From Planctomycetota bacterium (GTDB lineage: Bacteria > Planctomycetota > UBA8742 > UBA2392), in NCBI GenBank assembly GCA_019636195.1, contig JAHBYA010000004.1, forward strand, positions 186,001-250,000: a DNA stretch of 64,000 bases. Reading direction: 5' to 3'. The notes beneath the pieces were generated by a model that saw only the letters and a list, made by a program, of their open reading frames with translations, had not been told where the DNA came from and made no database searches. The position numbers were made by a program, and so were the translations under genes. Below are positions 1-9,165 of the stretch, piece by piece. Numbering within the stretch: the stretch's first letter is position 1; each line of letters opens with the position of its first letter.

Positions 1-331
1 TGTAGTACCCCCGCGCCACGCGGCACAGAAAGTGGATGATCTCAAGGTCCTGCGACAGGTGAAAAATCGTGACCAGCTTGTCCAGCGGGTTGCGCGCGCC
101 GCTGGCGTTGGGGTTCTTCTTGGTGCGCGGCGGCTGGGTCCACTTGTAAACCAAGCTCAGGCTGACATCCAGCGCGCGTGAAATGCGCTTGGGGCCGGCG
201 CGATCGACTGCGTTCTTGAGCACCTTGTGGGTGTCGTCGATCAGCCCTTCCAGCATCTGCTCGTCGGACTGCAGCTCCTGCTCGATCAGTTCGTCGTCGG
301 GCGTGGTATCAGCTTCGGCTCGTTTGGCCAT
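1..331 (-). CDS. Partial HTH-type DNA-binding protein (C-terminus off the left edge)
   Basis: An open frame runs on the minus strand from an ATG at 331 to the window edge, about 110 codons without a stop. It starts MAKRAEADTTPDDELIEQ, so the first 30 residues are acidic. A helix-turn-helix-like segment follows around residues 48-62 (ISRALDVSLSLVYKWTQ), then a GARNPLDKL stretch. The combination of DVSxSxVYKW and a SGxRNPLD motif resembles small regulators related to phage CII/Cro-like proteins. That family assignment is from memory of the motif, not from an alignment. The downstream part is missing, so function is unknown. It is divergently arranged with the SRAP gene at 446, with about 110 bases between them. 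Confidence 0.55.
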   Translation of the reverse strand, partial: MAKRAEADTTPDDELIEQELQSDEQMLEGLIDDTHKVLKNAVDRAGPKRISRALDVSLSLVYKWTQPPRTKKNPNASGARNPLDKLVTIFHLSQDLEIIHFLCRVARGYY

Positions 332-445
332 GGTTTCGCTCAGGGCACGGGTTACCTTCAATATAGTAAGGGCCGCGGAGAATGCGACGGATTGCGGGTC
401 ATTGCGCATTGGCGCCCGCGCGCCCGCCGCACTACCATGCCCGCC

Positions 446-1099
446 ATGTGCGGCCGCTTCTACGTACCTTCAGGCGCGATCGACAAAGCCGTGGCCGGCC
501 TTGCGCCGGACCTGCAGCAGGCCATCCGCGATGCGATCAAGGAGTGGACCAGCGACCTGAACCAGCCCAAGCCCATGTGGGACATCCGCCCCACGCACCA
601 ATACCCGGTTATCACCCATCGCGAGGTCATGCCGATGCGCTGGGGCTTCAAGACCGACAAGAGCAACGCCGTCTTCAACGCCAAGCGCGAAAGCATGCAC
701 TTTTCGCTGTGGCGCGAGTGCCTTGTGTTGCGCCGTGCGCTGGTGCTGGTCGGCGGCTTCTACGAGTGGACCGGTCCCAAAGGCTCCAAGCAGGCTCACG
801 CCATTGAACGCGCCGACGATTCGCCGCTGCTGCTGGCCGCGATCTACAACCATGACCCTGAACTGGGGCACTGCTTTTCCATAATCACGACGCCGGCCAC
901 CCAGTGGATGCTGCCGCTGCACACGCGCATGCCCCTGATTCTGGATCCCGCGCAGGCGGGCAAATGGCTCAACCTTTCCCAGCCGCCCAAAGAAGTCAAA
1001 GGGCTGATGCAGCCGTACGAGGGCACGCTGCGCGAATACGCATGCCCTTCGCCGCGCAACGATGTGCCGCCGCGGCCGGCCCGGGACAAGCTGTTCTGA
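446..1099 (+). CDS. yedK: SRAP family abasic-site DNA-protein crosslink protease (YedK/HMCES-like)
   Basis: This encodes a SOS-response-associated peptidase of the SRAP family, which covalently traps abasic sites in single-stranded DNA through its Cys2 residue. The start was set at ATG 446 because it gives MCGRFYV, putting the catalytic Cys directly after the initiator Met; the frame is open further upstream but that would bury the Cys. Other family signatures are the NAKRES stretch (the usual NARxE block), FYEWTG, and HTRMPLIL carrying the conserved His. The product is 217 residues, typical for the family. It is monocistronic by position and converges with the ferritin-like gene. Confidence 0.9.
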   Translation: MCGRFYVPSGAIDKAVAGLAPDLQQAIRDAIKEWTSDLNQPKPMWDIRPTHQYPVITHREVMPMRWGFKTDKSNAVFNAKRESMHFSLWRECLVLRRALVLVGGFYEWTGPKGSKQAHAIERADDSPLLLAAIYNHDPELGHCFSIITTPATQWMLPLHTRMPLILDPAQAGKWLNLSQPPKEVKGLMQPYEGTLREYACPSPRNDVPPRPARDKLF

Positions 1100-1543
1100 T
1101 CAGGTGGCCGGCTTCAGGTCGCCCGGCTTGCGCAGCATCTTTTCGATTTCGCTGATGTGGTTTTCTTCGGACTGGATCATCTCACGGGCGTACTCTTCAA
1201 GGCGCACGTCTTTGTCTTCAACCAGCGCCAGCAGGTCGCGGTAGGCCTGCACGCCGCCCACTTCGTGCTCAATGCTTTCGCGCAGGATGTCTTCAATGTT
1301 GTGGCGCTCAGTCTCAAGCAGTTTGCCGATCTTCAGGCTGGGGTGGCCGCCGAGCGCGGTCACGTATTCGCCTGCGATGTGCGCGTGGGCCAGCGATTCA
1401 CTTGCCACGCCGCGGAACCACGCGACGATGGGAATGCGCGAATACCCGAAAATCATCAGCGAGTAATGGCTGTAGCGAACAACGCCCGCCAGCTCGATCT
1501 CCAGAATGTGGTTCAGCGCGTCAATGACCTTTTTCTTGTCCAT
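1100..1543 (-). CDS. Ferritin-like diiron protein (bacterioferritin-like)
   Basis: A 147-residue all-helical protein with a ferritin-like pattern: EIELAGVVRYSHYS, SESLAHAHIAGE, an ERHNIEDILRESIEHE helix and a final REMIQSEENHISEIEKML helix. These supply Glu and His residues in the spacing expected for a diiron site, and the last helix holds the ExxH motif. It most resembles bacterioferritins or the ferritin-like DUF892/rubrerythrin group. Heme-ligand Met cannot be assigned safely. The start at 1543 is chosen for the GGAGGC ribosome binding site just upstream; the frame is open a further nine codons. Likely role: iron storage or oxidative protection. Confidence 0.75.
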   Translation of the reverse strand: MDKKKVIDALNHILEIELAGVVRYSHYSLMIFGYSRIPIVAWFRGVASESLAHAHIAGEYVTALGGHPSLKIGKLLETERHNIEDILRESIEHEVGGVQAYRDLLALVEDKDVRLEEYAREMIQSEENHISEIEKMLRKPGDLKPAT

Positions 1544-1600
1544 AGCGGCCTCCGGCGTGCAGTTTCCCACGTGTCACGCCCGGGTCAAGGCTGTCCCGGA

Positions 1601-2062
1601 CTATGCGCCAAGCTGCTTCCTGACGTCTGTCCAGACTTCTGCCGAATCAAGGTACTGTATCAGTGCGCGGCAGAATTTGTCGTCCAGCAGTTCGGCCAGT
1701 GTGTCGGGGTTGATCATCCTGATTGGCGGTGCCCAGCCCGAGTGGCCCCACTTGCTTGTGCGCTTGACACGCAGTTCCGGAATGCCCTTTTTCTTGAAAA
1801 GGGCTACGGGCAGGCCGAACTTCTCTGGCACCGTCATGGAGTGAAAGAGAACCAGGAATTCGCGGCCACCGGCTCGCTGGATATTGGCGCGTGTCATAGC
1901 ATGAAACCAGTTGCAGTAGGCCTGCCAGGCCTTGCTTGCCAATTCCGGGCTTGCCAGCAGGGTCTTGGGCGTGGGCAGCATCGACGCTGCCTTTGCGCGT
2001 GCGCGTTCGCGGATTGCCGCATCAATGTGTTGAATGACGTCTTCGGGTACGTTCGGGGTCAT
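1601..2062 (-). CDS. Conserved-looking hypothetical protein, 153 residues
   Basis: The frame starts at ATG 2062 behind a clear GAGGAG ribosome binding site and ends near 1601. The product is soluble, with no signal peptide or membrane segment. It has an N-terminal helical half and a C-terminal half rich in W, P and basic residues (KRTSKWGHSGWAPPIRMI). A WFHAMTRANIQRAGG stretch lies near residue 52. I do not recognise the family. Codon use looks native. It is transcribed toward the ferritin-like gene with about 57 bases between them, so the two may be cotranscribed. Confidence 0.6.
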   Translation of the reverse strand: MTPNVPEDVIQHIDAAIRERARAKAASMLPTPKTLLASPELASKAWQAYCNWFHAMTRANIQRAGGREFLVLFHSMTVPEKFGLPVALFKKKGIPELRVKRTSKWGHSGWAPPIRMINPDTLAELLDDKFCRALIQYLDSAEVWTDVRKQLGA

Positions 2063-2210
2063 GACTTCTCCTCATCGTGGCGTGCTGTCGCGCGCCGGAC
2101 TTTGCCACCTTGCCCGAAGGGGCAGGTTGGCCGGGTTTCAAAGGGTCCTTACCCTCCACCCGTCTGGATGAGACTGCGGTTGTCAACGGGGCCAGCATAC
2201 CCCATGGCCC

Positions 2211-2222
2211 TTGACGCGTCAA
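2211..2222. promoter_or_regulatory. Palindrome TTGACGCGTCAA, copy 1
   Basis: A perfect 12-base palindrome about 180 bases upstream of the trp promoter. The same 12-mer recurs exactly at 4648-4659 (start of trpD), 11017-11028 (end of the second cys leader) and 11747-11758 (inside the yeiH-like gene). A TTGACNNGTCAA variant overlaps the cys promoter. Binding by a regulator is inferred only from the recurrence. Confidence 0.4.
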
Positions 2223-2238
2223 ATCAGACTGCGACGAG

Positions 2239-2314
2239 ACAAGAACCGCGCGCGTCAGCGCGCGGCTGCGGGGATGCTGCTCGCCGGCCGCTTGCTGACG
2301 CAAGCGGTTCTTGT
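2239..2314. repeat. REP-like inverted repeat
   Basis: The 21-base arm at 2239-2259 and the arm at 2294-2314 are inverted copies that differ at about two positions. Each contains ACAAGAACCGC and CGTCAGC. The element could fold into a long hairpin with a GC-rich loop. It looks like a short palindromic intergenic element rather than a terminator, since no T-tract follows either arm. Confidence 0.6.
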
Positions 2315-2387
2315 TCGTGGGTTGTGAAGCCGACCTCGCGCCGCAACAGACTTCCTTCACACTTGAACTAACCATGCTTGCGGCAAT

Positions 2388-2416
2388 TTGACGCACTTTT
2401 CTTTCACAATTATCGC
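2388..2416 (+). promoter_or_regulatory. Probable sigma70-type promoter of the trp operon
   Basis: A TTGACG box at 2388-2393 is followed after 17 bases by TATCGC at 2411-2416. This would start the transcript near 2423, about 40 bases before the leader peptide. An alternative -10 (TTATCT at 2451) lies so close to the leader ATG that the mRNA would be nearly leaderless. Confidence 0.5.
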
Positions 2417-2461
2417 TGCCACTGTTGCATCCCGGCCCGCCTTCGCGTACTTATCTTCGCC

Positions 2462-2527
2462 ATGAACAACACAGCCAACAACCTTGTGCGCGCTTGGTGG
2501 TGGACGCCTTCCGGGTGTCGCGCCTGA
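2462..2527 (+). CDS. trpL: trp operon leader peptide (21 residues, three consecutive Trp codons)
   Basis: A 22-codon frame begins MNNTANNLVRAWWW and ends TPSGCRA before TGA. Codons 12-14 are TGG TGG TGG (2495-2503), in a window where Trp is otherwise rare. The frame lies between a promoter and an intrinsic terminator, directly upstream of trpE, exactly as in classical ribosome-mediated trp attenuation. There is no obvious Shine-Dalgarno sequence. The peptide has no expected function beyond sensing charged tRNA-Trp: stalling on the Trp codons leaves 2511-2522 free to pair with 2545-2556 and disrupt the terminator. Confidence 0.9.
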   Translation: MNNTANNLVRAWWWTPSGCRA

Positions 2528-2583
2528 TTGTTTGCCCGTTTGACTGCGACGCCCGGTGACCACGCCGGGCGATTTTCTTTTTT
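2511..2583 (+). terminator. trp attenuator: antiterminator and intrinsic terminator
   Basis: The terminator stem pairs CGCCCGG (2550-2556) with CCGGGCG (2565-2571) and is followed by ATTTTCTTTTTT (2572-2583). A competing antiterminator pairs 2511-2522 with 2545-2556 over twelve contiguous base pairs, two of them G-U, and consumes the terminator's left arm. A short 1:2-type helix (2488-2492 with 2519-2523) is also possible. The geometry relative to the Trp codons fits classical attenuation. The pairing was worked out by eye, without energy calculation. Confidence 0.88.
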
Positions 2584-2595
2584 CGAGACCAAGCC

Positions 2596-3954
2596 ATGAC
2601 CGCGACCACGATTGCCGACCTTGAAACCCCGACCTCGCTGTTTCTGAAACTGCGCGACTTTCGCCCCGCGTTTCTGCTTGAATCCGTCACACACGGCGAG
2701 CGCGTGGGCCGCTACAGCTTTATCGGCCTTGACCCCGTGCGCACCATCGAGCACCGCCACGGCAGCCTGCGCGAGCTGATCACGCGCGAACTTGCGGCGT
2801 TGTCCGCGGCACGGGGGACTGTTGCAAGCCGCGGGGACAGCCCCCTGGGCCTGTTTGGCGCCATCGCCTACGAAAACGTGCACGAGTTTGTGCCCACGGG
2901 CGTCGGTGTTACCGCCGATCAACGCCGCACACCGAACGCCGAACACCGAACGCTGCCCCTGGCCGCCTTCGTGGTTCCGCGCGCCGTTGTCACATTCGAT
3001 CACGTCACGCGCCGAATTACCCTTGACCACGCCGACGGCCCGCAAGCCGCCGCTATCCTGCTGCAGCAAGTCCGGCAAGCCATGACGCTGCCGCTGCCGG
3101 CCCTGCACGGCGGCAGCTACACCGAGCCCCGGGCCACGGTCGCGCCCGAGGAGTTTTTCGCCAGGGTCGCCCGCGCCAAGGAACACATTGCGGCTGGGGA
3201 CATCTTTCAAGTCGTGCTGTCGCTGGCCTTTGAGGGCGAGACCGACCTGCACCCGTACCAAGTTTATCGCGCGCTGCGTCACCTGAACCCGTCGCCTTAC
3301 CTTTACTACTTTGACTTCGGCGGCTACCAGATCATCGGCAGCAGCCCCGAGGCGCTGGTCAAGCTTGACCACGGCCGCTTGACGATTCGGCCCATCGCGG
3401 GCACGCGGCCCCGCGGCGACAACGAAACTCTGGATGCGGCTCTTGAGGCCGAGCTCGCCGCCGACGCCAAAGAACTGGCTGAACACAACATGCTTGTTGA
3501 CCTTGCCCGCAACGACGTCGGCCGCGTCGCCGAAATCGGCAGCGTGGCGGTGCCCGACCTGCGCGTGATTGAACGCTACAGCCACGTCATGCACCTTGTC
3601 AGCCGCGTGACAGGCCGCCTGCGCGACGGTGTGACGCCGCTACAGGCTTACGCGGCGGCTTTCCCGGCGGGCACGGTCAGCGGCGCGCCCAAGATTCGCG
3701 CGTTGCAGATCATTGACGAGCTTGAAGACCGCCCGCGCGGCTTTTACGCGGGCAGCGTGGGCTACTTTTCGGCCGCGGGCGACTTTGACCAGGCCATCAC
3801 CATTCGCACGATTGTCATCCACAACGGCCGCTACAGCGCGCAAGCCGGCGCGGGAATCGTCGCCGACAGCGTGCCCGAAAACGAATACGCCGAGATTCAA
3901 AACAAGGCCGCCGCCCTGCTGAAGTCGCTCAAGTTTGCCAAGGAAGAACTGTAG
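2596..3954 (+). CDS. trpE: Anthranilate synthase component I
   Basis: TrpE converts chorismate to anthranilate with the ammonia supplied by TrpG, the first committed step of Trp synthesis. The 452-residue product carries the LLES motif of the Trp feedback site (residues 27-30), followed by GRYSFIG. The chorismate-binding domain has RPIAGTRPRG, LVDLARNDVGRV and PAGTVSGAPKIRA. The presence of LLES suggests allosteric inhibition by Trp in addition to attenuation. It begins 12 bases after the attenuator T-tract, with a weak ribosome binding site, and is followed by trpG after 33 bases. Length is slightly below the usual 480-520. Confidence 0.96.
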   Translation: MTATTIADLETPTSLFLKLRDFRPAFLLESVTHGERVGRYSFIGLDPVRTIEHRHGSLRELITRELAALSAARGTVASRGDSPLGLFGAIAYENVHEFVPTGVGVTADQRRTPNAEHRTLPLAAFVVPRAVVTFDHVTRRITLDHADGPQAAAILLQQVRQAMTLPLPALHGGSYTEPRATVAPEEFFARVARAKEHIAAGDIFQVVLSLAFEGETDLHPYQVYRALRHLNPSPYLYYFDFGGYQIIGSSPEALVKLDHGRLTIRPIAGTRPRGDNETLDAALEAELAADAKELAEHNMLVDLARNDVGRVAEIGSVAVPDLRVIERYSHVMHLVSRVTGRLRDGVTPLQAYAAAFPAGTVSGAPKIRALQIIDELEDRPRGFYAGSVGYFSAAGDFDQAITIRTIVIHNGRYSAQAGAGIVADSVPENEYAEIQNKAAALLKSLKFAKEEL

Positions 3955-3987
3955 CGCCCTGAAACCTGAAACCCGGAACCTGAAATT

Positions 3988-4566
3988 ATGATTCTGCTCA
4001 TCGACAACTACGATTCCTTCACCTTCAACCTGTACCAGGCCTTGGGGGCGCTGGGGGCAGAGGTCGTTGTACGCTACAACGATCAAGTCGCCGCCGCCGA
4101 TGTTGACGCCTGCGCCGCCATCGTGATCTCGCCCGGCCCCGGCAACCCCGACCAGGCCGGTTGCACGCTTCAACTCATACAGGACTACGCCGGCCGCCAG
4201 CCGATTCTGGGCGTGTGTTTAGGCCACCAGGCCATAGGCCAGGCCTTTGGCGGCCGCGTGGTGCGGGCGCAAAAGCAACTGCACGGCAAAACCAGCCGCG
4301 TCTATCACGACGGCAGCGCCTTGTACGCGGGCCTGCCCAACCCCGTCGAGGTTGGCCGCTACCACTCGCTGATTGTCGAAGAAGCGAGCCTGCCGCCGTG
4401 CCTTGAGATCACCAGCTACACCAGCGACGGCGAAATCATGGGCCTGCGCCACAAAGAGCTGCCCGTGGAGGGCGTTCAGTTTCACCCCGAGAGCATTCTT
4501 ACGCCGCAGGGCAGCCACCTGCTGCAGAACTTTCTTGCCCGCATACCTGTCGGAGCCCGCCCATGA
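3988..4566 (+). CDS. trpG: Anthranilate synthase component II, glutamine amidotransferase
   Basis: A class I glutamine amidotransferase (192 residues) that delivers ammonia from glutamine to TrpE. It opens [15 protein letters not shown], typical of TrpG/PabA. The oxyanion region is SPGPGNP, the nucleophile is Cys77 in GVCLGHQ, and the rest of the triad is His166 and Glu168 in FHPES. PabA could look the same, but the position between trpE and trpD argues for TrpG; it may serve both pathways. The last four bases overlap the trpD start (ATGA), which suggests translational coupling. Confidence 0.95.
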   Translation: MILLIDNYDSFTFNLYQALGALGAEVVVRYNDQVAAADVDACAAIVISPGPGNPDQAGCTLQLIQDYAGRQPILGVCLGHQAIGQAFGGRVVRAQKQLHGKTSRVYHDGSALYAGLPNPVEVGRYHSLIVEEASLPPCLEITSYTSDGEIMGLRHKELPVEGVQFHPESILTPQGSHLLQNFLARIPVGARP

Positions 4567-5552
4567 CCGCTGCCGCAACCCTTGAACGCCTTGCAAGCAA
4601 CCAGCATCTCGACGCCGAAAGCGCGCAGGCGCTGCTGGGCCAGCTTCTTGACGCGTCAACCCCTGAACCGCTGATTGCCGGCATACTTACGGCTCTTCGC
4701 ACAAAGGGCGAAAGCGGCGAAGAGCTGCTGGGCATCACGCGCGCGCTGCTGGACGTCGCGGCGCCGGTCGTTGGCGTGCCCGCGGGCGCCATCGACACCT
4801 GCGGCACCGGCGGCGACGGCGCGCAAACATTCAATATCAGCACAGCGGCCGCGCTGGTTGTAACCGCCTGTAGCGTGCCCGTGGTCAAGCACGGCAACCG
4901 CAGCGTCACAAGCCGCAGCGGCAGTGCCGACGTGATTGAGGCGCTGGGCCTGCCTTTCGCCAAGCCCGCCGAACCCCTGGCCGATGCGCGTTTTGCCTTT
5001 CTGTTTGCGCCGCAGTTTCATCCGGCGCTTAAGCGCATCGGGCCAGTGCGCAAGGCGCTGGGCATTCGCACCGTGTTCAATCTTGTCGGGCCGCTGGCCA
5101 ACCCCGCGCGGCCTGACTTTCAGTTGATGGGCGTGGCGTCGCGCGAGCGCCTGCCCGACGTCGCGCGCGCTTTGCAGGGCCTTGGCCGCAAGCGCGCCTT
5201 TGTCGTGCACGGCGAGCCCGGCCTTGACGAGGCCACGCCCGCCGGTCGCTTTACAGTCGTGGATGTGCGGCCGGACACGATCACAGCCGCGGATTTCACA
5301 GCCGCCGACTTCGGGCTGGCGGCCTGCGGCGTATCCGATCTGCGCGGCGGCGACGCGACTGAAAATGCCGCGATCATCCAGCAGGTCTTTAATGGCAACA
5401 CCGGCCCGCGCCGCGATGTGGTTGTGCTGAACGCCGCGCTGGCGCTGCTGCTGGCAGGCAAAGCGGCAACGCCGGCGCAAGCCGCCGCTTTGGCCGCGAA
5501 TGCCATCGACAGCGGCGCCGCGTTTGCGCTGCTCGAAAGTCTGAAGAAGTAG
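4563..5552 (+). CDS. trpD: Anthranilate phosphoribosyltransferase
   Basis: TrpD transfers the phosphoribosyl group of PRPP to anthranilate. The 329-residue protein has the diagnostic CGTGGDG PRPP-binding loop (around residue 80), [21 protein letters not shown] and the later [10 protein letters not shown] segment. The start overlaps the trpG stop by four bases. An exact TTGACGCGTCAA palindrome lies at 4648-4659 in its early coding region, where it uses the locally uncommon TCA serine codon. After trpD the tight packing of the operon is interrupted by a 206-base gap containing an inverted repeat. Confidence 0.96.
   Translation: MTAAATLERLASNQHLDAESAQALLGQLLDASTPEPLIAGILTALRTKGESGEELLGITRALLDVAAPVVGVPAGAIDTCGTGGDGAQTFNISTAAALVVTACSVPVVKHGNRSVTSRSGSADVIEALGLPFAKPAEPLADARFAFLFAPQFHPALKRIGPVRKALGIRTVFNLVGPLANPARPDFQLMGVASRERLPDVARALQGLGRKRAFVVHGEPGLDEATPAGRFTVVDVRPDTITAADFTAADFGLAACGVSDLRGGDATENAAIIQQVFNGNTGPRRDVVVLNAALALLLAGKAATPAQAAALAANAIDSGAAFALLESLKK
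4648..4659. promoter_or_regulatory. Palindrome TTGACGCGTCAA, copy 2 (inside trpD)
   Basis: An exact copy of the 12-base palindrome, in frame as Leu-Asp-Ala-Ser-Thr. These residues are not in a conserved part of TrpD, so protein constraint does not obviously explain the sequence. Function is unproven. Confidence 0.3.
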
Positions 5553-5576
5553 GTGCAGCCGAGGAACTGCAGTTCA

Positions 5577-5710
5577 CCACAGAGGACACAGAGAACACGC
5601 CATGCTGAGAGCCAAAGAACATTCCCAAGGGTTAGGACTAGAAAAGCCGGGCCGGAAGCAGTGCCACTTCAGTGCAGGGCGCTTCTCTGTGTTCTCGGTG
5701 TTCTCTGTGG
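5577..5710. repeat. Inverted repeat element in the trpD-trpC gap
   Basis: Arm 1 (5577-5598) reads CCACAGAGGACACAGAGAAC plus two bases; arm 2 (5689-5710) is its inverted copy with about two mismatches. This CACAGAGRACACAGAG type of sequence recurs in intergenic regions of many unrelated genomes. The element separates trpD from trpC and has no T-tract, so it need not terminate transcription, but it could mark an insertion into an ancestral gap-free operon. Confidence 0.6.
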
Positions 5711-5758
5711 TAGATCGCAGTGATTCGCAGTGTCACAGCAACCGAGCGAGGGCAAGCC

Positions 5759-6565
5759 ATGCTTGACTTTCTGGAACAGATGGCCGCCGAAAGCGCCCGC
5801 CGCGCCGCCGAAAGCCGCGCGCAAACACCCGAAGCCGAAATCCGCCGCGCCGCCGAGGCCATGCCGCCCGCGCGCCCGCTGACCCTTCCCGGCGGCGAGC
5901 TTGCCGTCATCGCTGAAATCAAGCGCGTGTCGCCGGCAGCCGGCGCATTGAACGAGCAGGTCAACCCCGCCGCGCAGGCCCAGCTTTACGAGGCCGCGGG
6001 GGCGGTCGCTGTTTCCGTGATCACGGAACCGTTGCGCTTTCAGGGCAGCATTGCAGATCTTCGCGCCGCCCGCGCAGCGACCAGCCTGCCGATCATGCGC
6101 AAAGACTTCATCGGCGATGCTTACCAACTGTACGAAGCGCGCGCGGCCGGCGCCGACGGCGTGCTGCTGATCGCCGCCATGCTCAGTGACCGCGAGCTGC
6201 GCCACTATCTGCGCGTGTGCGAATACCTTGGCTTGTTTGCCCTGGTCGAGTGCTTTAACGCGGGCGACATCACGCGCGCGCAGGACGGCGGCGCGGGCGT
6301 AATCGGCGTGAACTGCCGCAACCTCCGTGACTTGTCCGTCGAGCCGGAACGCTTTGAAAAGCTTCGCGGCTTGATCGCCCCCGGCAACGTCGCCGTGGCC
6401 GAAAGCGGCATCACCACACCCGCCCAGTTTGAAGCCGTGCGCACCCTGGGCTACCACGCGGCGCTGATCGGCAGCGCGCTGATGCAGGCCGCCGACCCCG
6501 TGGCGGCACTGGCGCGGCTGCGTGGCCAGTTGCTGGTGAGCCGCCAGAATGGGGGGCGGCCATGA
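5759..6565 (+). CDS. trpC: Indole-3-glycerol phosphate synthase
   Basis: A TIM-barrel enzyme that closes the indole ring from CdRP. Motifs in order are VIAEIKRVSPAAG, IMRKDFIGD (catalytic Lys), ALVEC, IGVNCRNL and VAESGI. The start at ATG 5759 has a GAGG ribosome binding site and gives a 268-residue protein. A GTG 13 codons earlier is in frame but would translate part of the repeat region. Its end overlaps trpF by four bases. It is the only trp gene here preceded by a large gap, so its translation cannot be coupled to trpD. Confidence 0.95.
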   Translation: MLDFLEQMAAESARRAAESRAQTPEAEIRRAAEAMPPARPLTLPGGELAVIAEIKRVSPAAGALNEQVNPAAQAQLYEAAGAVAVSVITEPLRFQGSIADLRAARAATSLPIMRKDFIGDAYQLYEARAAGADGVLLIAAMLSDRELRHYLRVCEYLGLFALVECFNAGDITRAQDGGAGVIGVNCRNLRDLSVEPERFEKLRGLIAPGNVAVAESGITTPAQFEAVRTLGYHAALIGSALMQAADPVAALARLRGQLLVSRQNGGRP

Positions 6566-7164
6566 TCAAAATCTGCGGCATCACTGACGTAAGCACGGCA
6601 TTGTCCGCCGCTGAAGCGGGCGCGACCGCCGTCGGGCTGGTGTTTGCCGACTCGCCGCGCCGCGTGGGCACGGTGGCGGCGGCTGCCATCGCCGGCGCGC
6701 TGCCACCGGGCATTGAGCGAGTCGGCGTGTTTCGCGCCGCCGACCTGCGCCGCCTGCCCGACATCCTTGCCTCCGTGCGGCTGGACGCCGTGCAGGTTCA
6801 TGGTTTGGAAGCCCCGTCGCTGACGCTGGACGGCCTGCCGGTAATCCCGGCGTTTCGGGCAAGCTTTCCGGTCGGGTTGCGGCATTCGCGCCTGCTGCTG
6901 GATTCGCCCGCCGGCGAAGGCAGCGGCCAGGCGTGGGACTTCAAGCAGGTGCGCGGGATCGCCCTGCGGCGCGGGCTGATTCTGGCCGGCGGCCTGAACC
7001 CCGCCAACGTGACCGAGGCCATCAGCATCGTGCGGCCCTACGGTGTTGACGTGTCAAGCGGCGTGGAGGGCCGCCGCGGCCGCAAGGATGTCGGGCTGGT
7101 ACGCGCCTTTGTGCAGGCCGCCCGCGAAGCGTTTGCAGTCATGGAAGCGGGGGCCCGGACATGA
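6562..7164 (+). CDS. trpF: Phosphoribosylanthranilate isomerase
   Basis: A 200-residue TIM barrel that performs the Amadori rearrangement before TrpC. It opens MIKICGIT, with the catalytic Cys, then [16 protein letters not shown] and the phosphate-binding GVDVSSGVE near the C-terminus. It overlaps both neighbours by ATGA, so trpC-F-B are translationally coupled. The GVDVSSG codons happen to form a TTGACNNGTCAA palindrome (7046-7057), which is probably explained by the protein sequence. Confidence 0.95.
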   Translation: MIKICGITDVSTALSAAEAGATAVGLVFADSPRRVGTVAAAAIAGALPPGIERVGVFRAADLRRLPDILASVRLDAVQVHGLEAPSLTLDGLPVIPAFRASFPVGLRHSRLLLDSPAGEGSGQAWDFKQVRGIALRRGLILAGGLNPANVTEAISIVRPYGVDVSSGVEGRRGRKDVGLVRAFVQAAREAFAVMEAGART

Positions 7165-8355
7165 CCGCGACCAAAGGCCGATACGGCGTACACGGCGGGC
7201 AGTACGTGCCCGAAACCCTGATGCCCAACCTGATCGCACTGGAGGCGGGTTACCAGGCCGCGCGTGAAGACCGGGCGTTCACAGCCAATCTTGAGGCGGG
7301 CCTGCGCGAGTTTGTGGGCCGGGCCACGCCGCTGTACTTTGCCCGGCGCCTGTCGCAGGGCTACGACGGTAACGTGTATCTCAAGCGCGAAGACCTGGCC
7401 CACACCGGCGCCCATAAAATTAACAACGCACTGGGCCAGGCCATGCTGGCGCAACGCATGGGAAAGACGCGCATAGTCGCTGAAACGGGCGCGGGCCAGC
7501 ACGGCGTCGCCACCGCGGCCGCGTGCGCGCGGCTGGGACTGGATTGCACGGTGTACATGGGCGCGCTGGATTGCGAGCGCCAGCGCCCCAACGTGCAGCG
7601 CATGCAACTGCTGGGTGCCCGCGTTGTGCCCTGCGAAGCGGGCAGCCGCAACCTCAAGGTCGCGATCAATGAGGCCATTCGCGACTGGATCAGCCATCCT
7701 GACGATACGCATTATCTGATCGGCAGCGTTGTTGGCCCTCACCCGTACCCTGCTATCGTGCGCGACTTTCAAAGCGTGATCGGCCGTGAAGCCCGCGCGC
7801 AGATCCTTGAGCGCACCGGTACGCTGCCCGATGCTGTCATCGCCTGCGTGGGCGGCGGCAGCAACGCCATGGGCCTGTTTGCGGGGTTTGTCGCCGACGC
7901 TACTGAACTGCACGGTGTTGAAGCCGGCGGCGATGGTCGCGGCCACGCCGCGCCGCTCAGCCACGGCAGCATCGGCGTGCTGCACGGCGCCATGCAGTAC
8001 CTGTTGCAGGATGAAGACGGCCAGATTTTGAACACGCACAGTATCGCGCCCGGCCTTGACTACCCCGGCGTCGGGCCGGAACACGGCGGCCTCAAAGACA
8101 CGCGGCGCGCGCAATACCACGTCGTGGGTGACGCCGAGGCGCTGGCGGCGTTTCATGAACTCGCGCGCCTTGAAGGCCTCATCCCGGCCCTTGAAAGCAG
8201 CCACGCGCTGGCCTTCGCAAAGAGACTGCTCAAACAGCGGCCCGGTTTGACGGTGATCGTCAACCTGTCAGGCCGCGGCGACAAAGACCTGCCCGCATTG
8301 ATGGCGACAGGGGGCCCCGAGTGTGAGGTCGGGGAAGTAAAGAGTGAGGTGTCGA

Positions 8356-8363
<8 letters not shown>
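7161..8363 (+). CDS. trpB: Tryptophan synthase beta chain
   Basis: A PLP enzyme that condenses indole with serine. The 400-residue product has [17 protein letters not shown], with the PLP lysine at Lys86, then [13 protein letters not shown] and the phosphate-binding GGGSNAMG. It is of the TrpB1 type that partners TrpA. The C-terminal [14 protein letters not shown] extension runs over the trpA start by eight bases and looks like recent readthrough into the intergenic region, not conserved protein. Confidence 0.96.

Positions 8364-9161
<798 letters not shown>

Positions 9162-9165
<4 letters not shown>

Larger units (their letters stand above)
2063..2387. other. Gene-free stretch upstream of the trp control region
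   Basis: No convincing coding sequence is seen. The stretch holds an imperfect hairpin near 2103-2131, a palindrome at 2211-2222, and a long inverted repeat at 2239-2314, each listed separately. The trp promoter starts at 2388. Confidence 0.6.

Noticed and set aside
227..445. Upstream extension of the SRAP frame
   Set aside because: SRAP proteins need Cys at position 2; starting earlier would remove the active site from the N-terminus.
1157..2371. 404-codon open frame on the plus strand
   Set aside because: It lies antisense to two better genes (ferritin-like and the 153-residue protein), has no ribosome binding site and codes for low-similarity composition typical of high-GC antisense frames.
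7046..7057. TTGACGTGTCAA palindrome in trpF as an operator
   Set aside because: It encodes the conserved GVDVSSG phosphate-binding motif, so the protein sequence explains it; kept only as a note.
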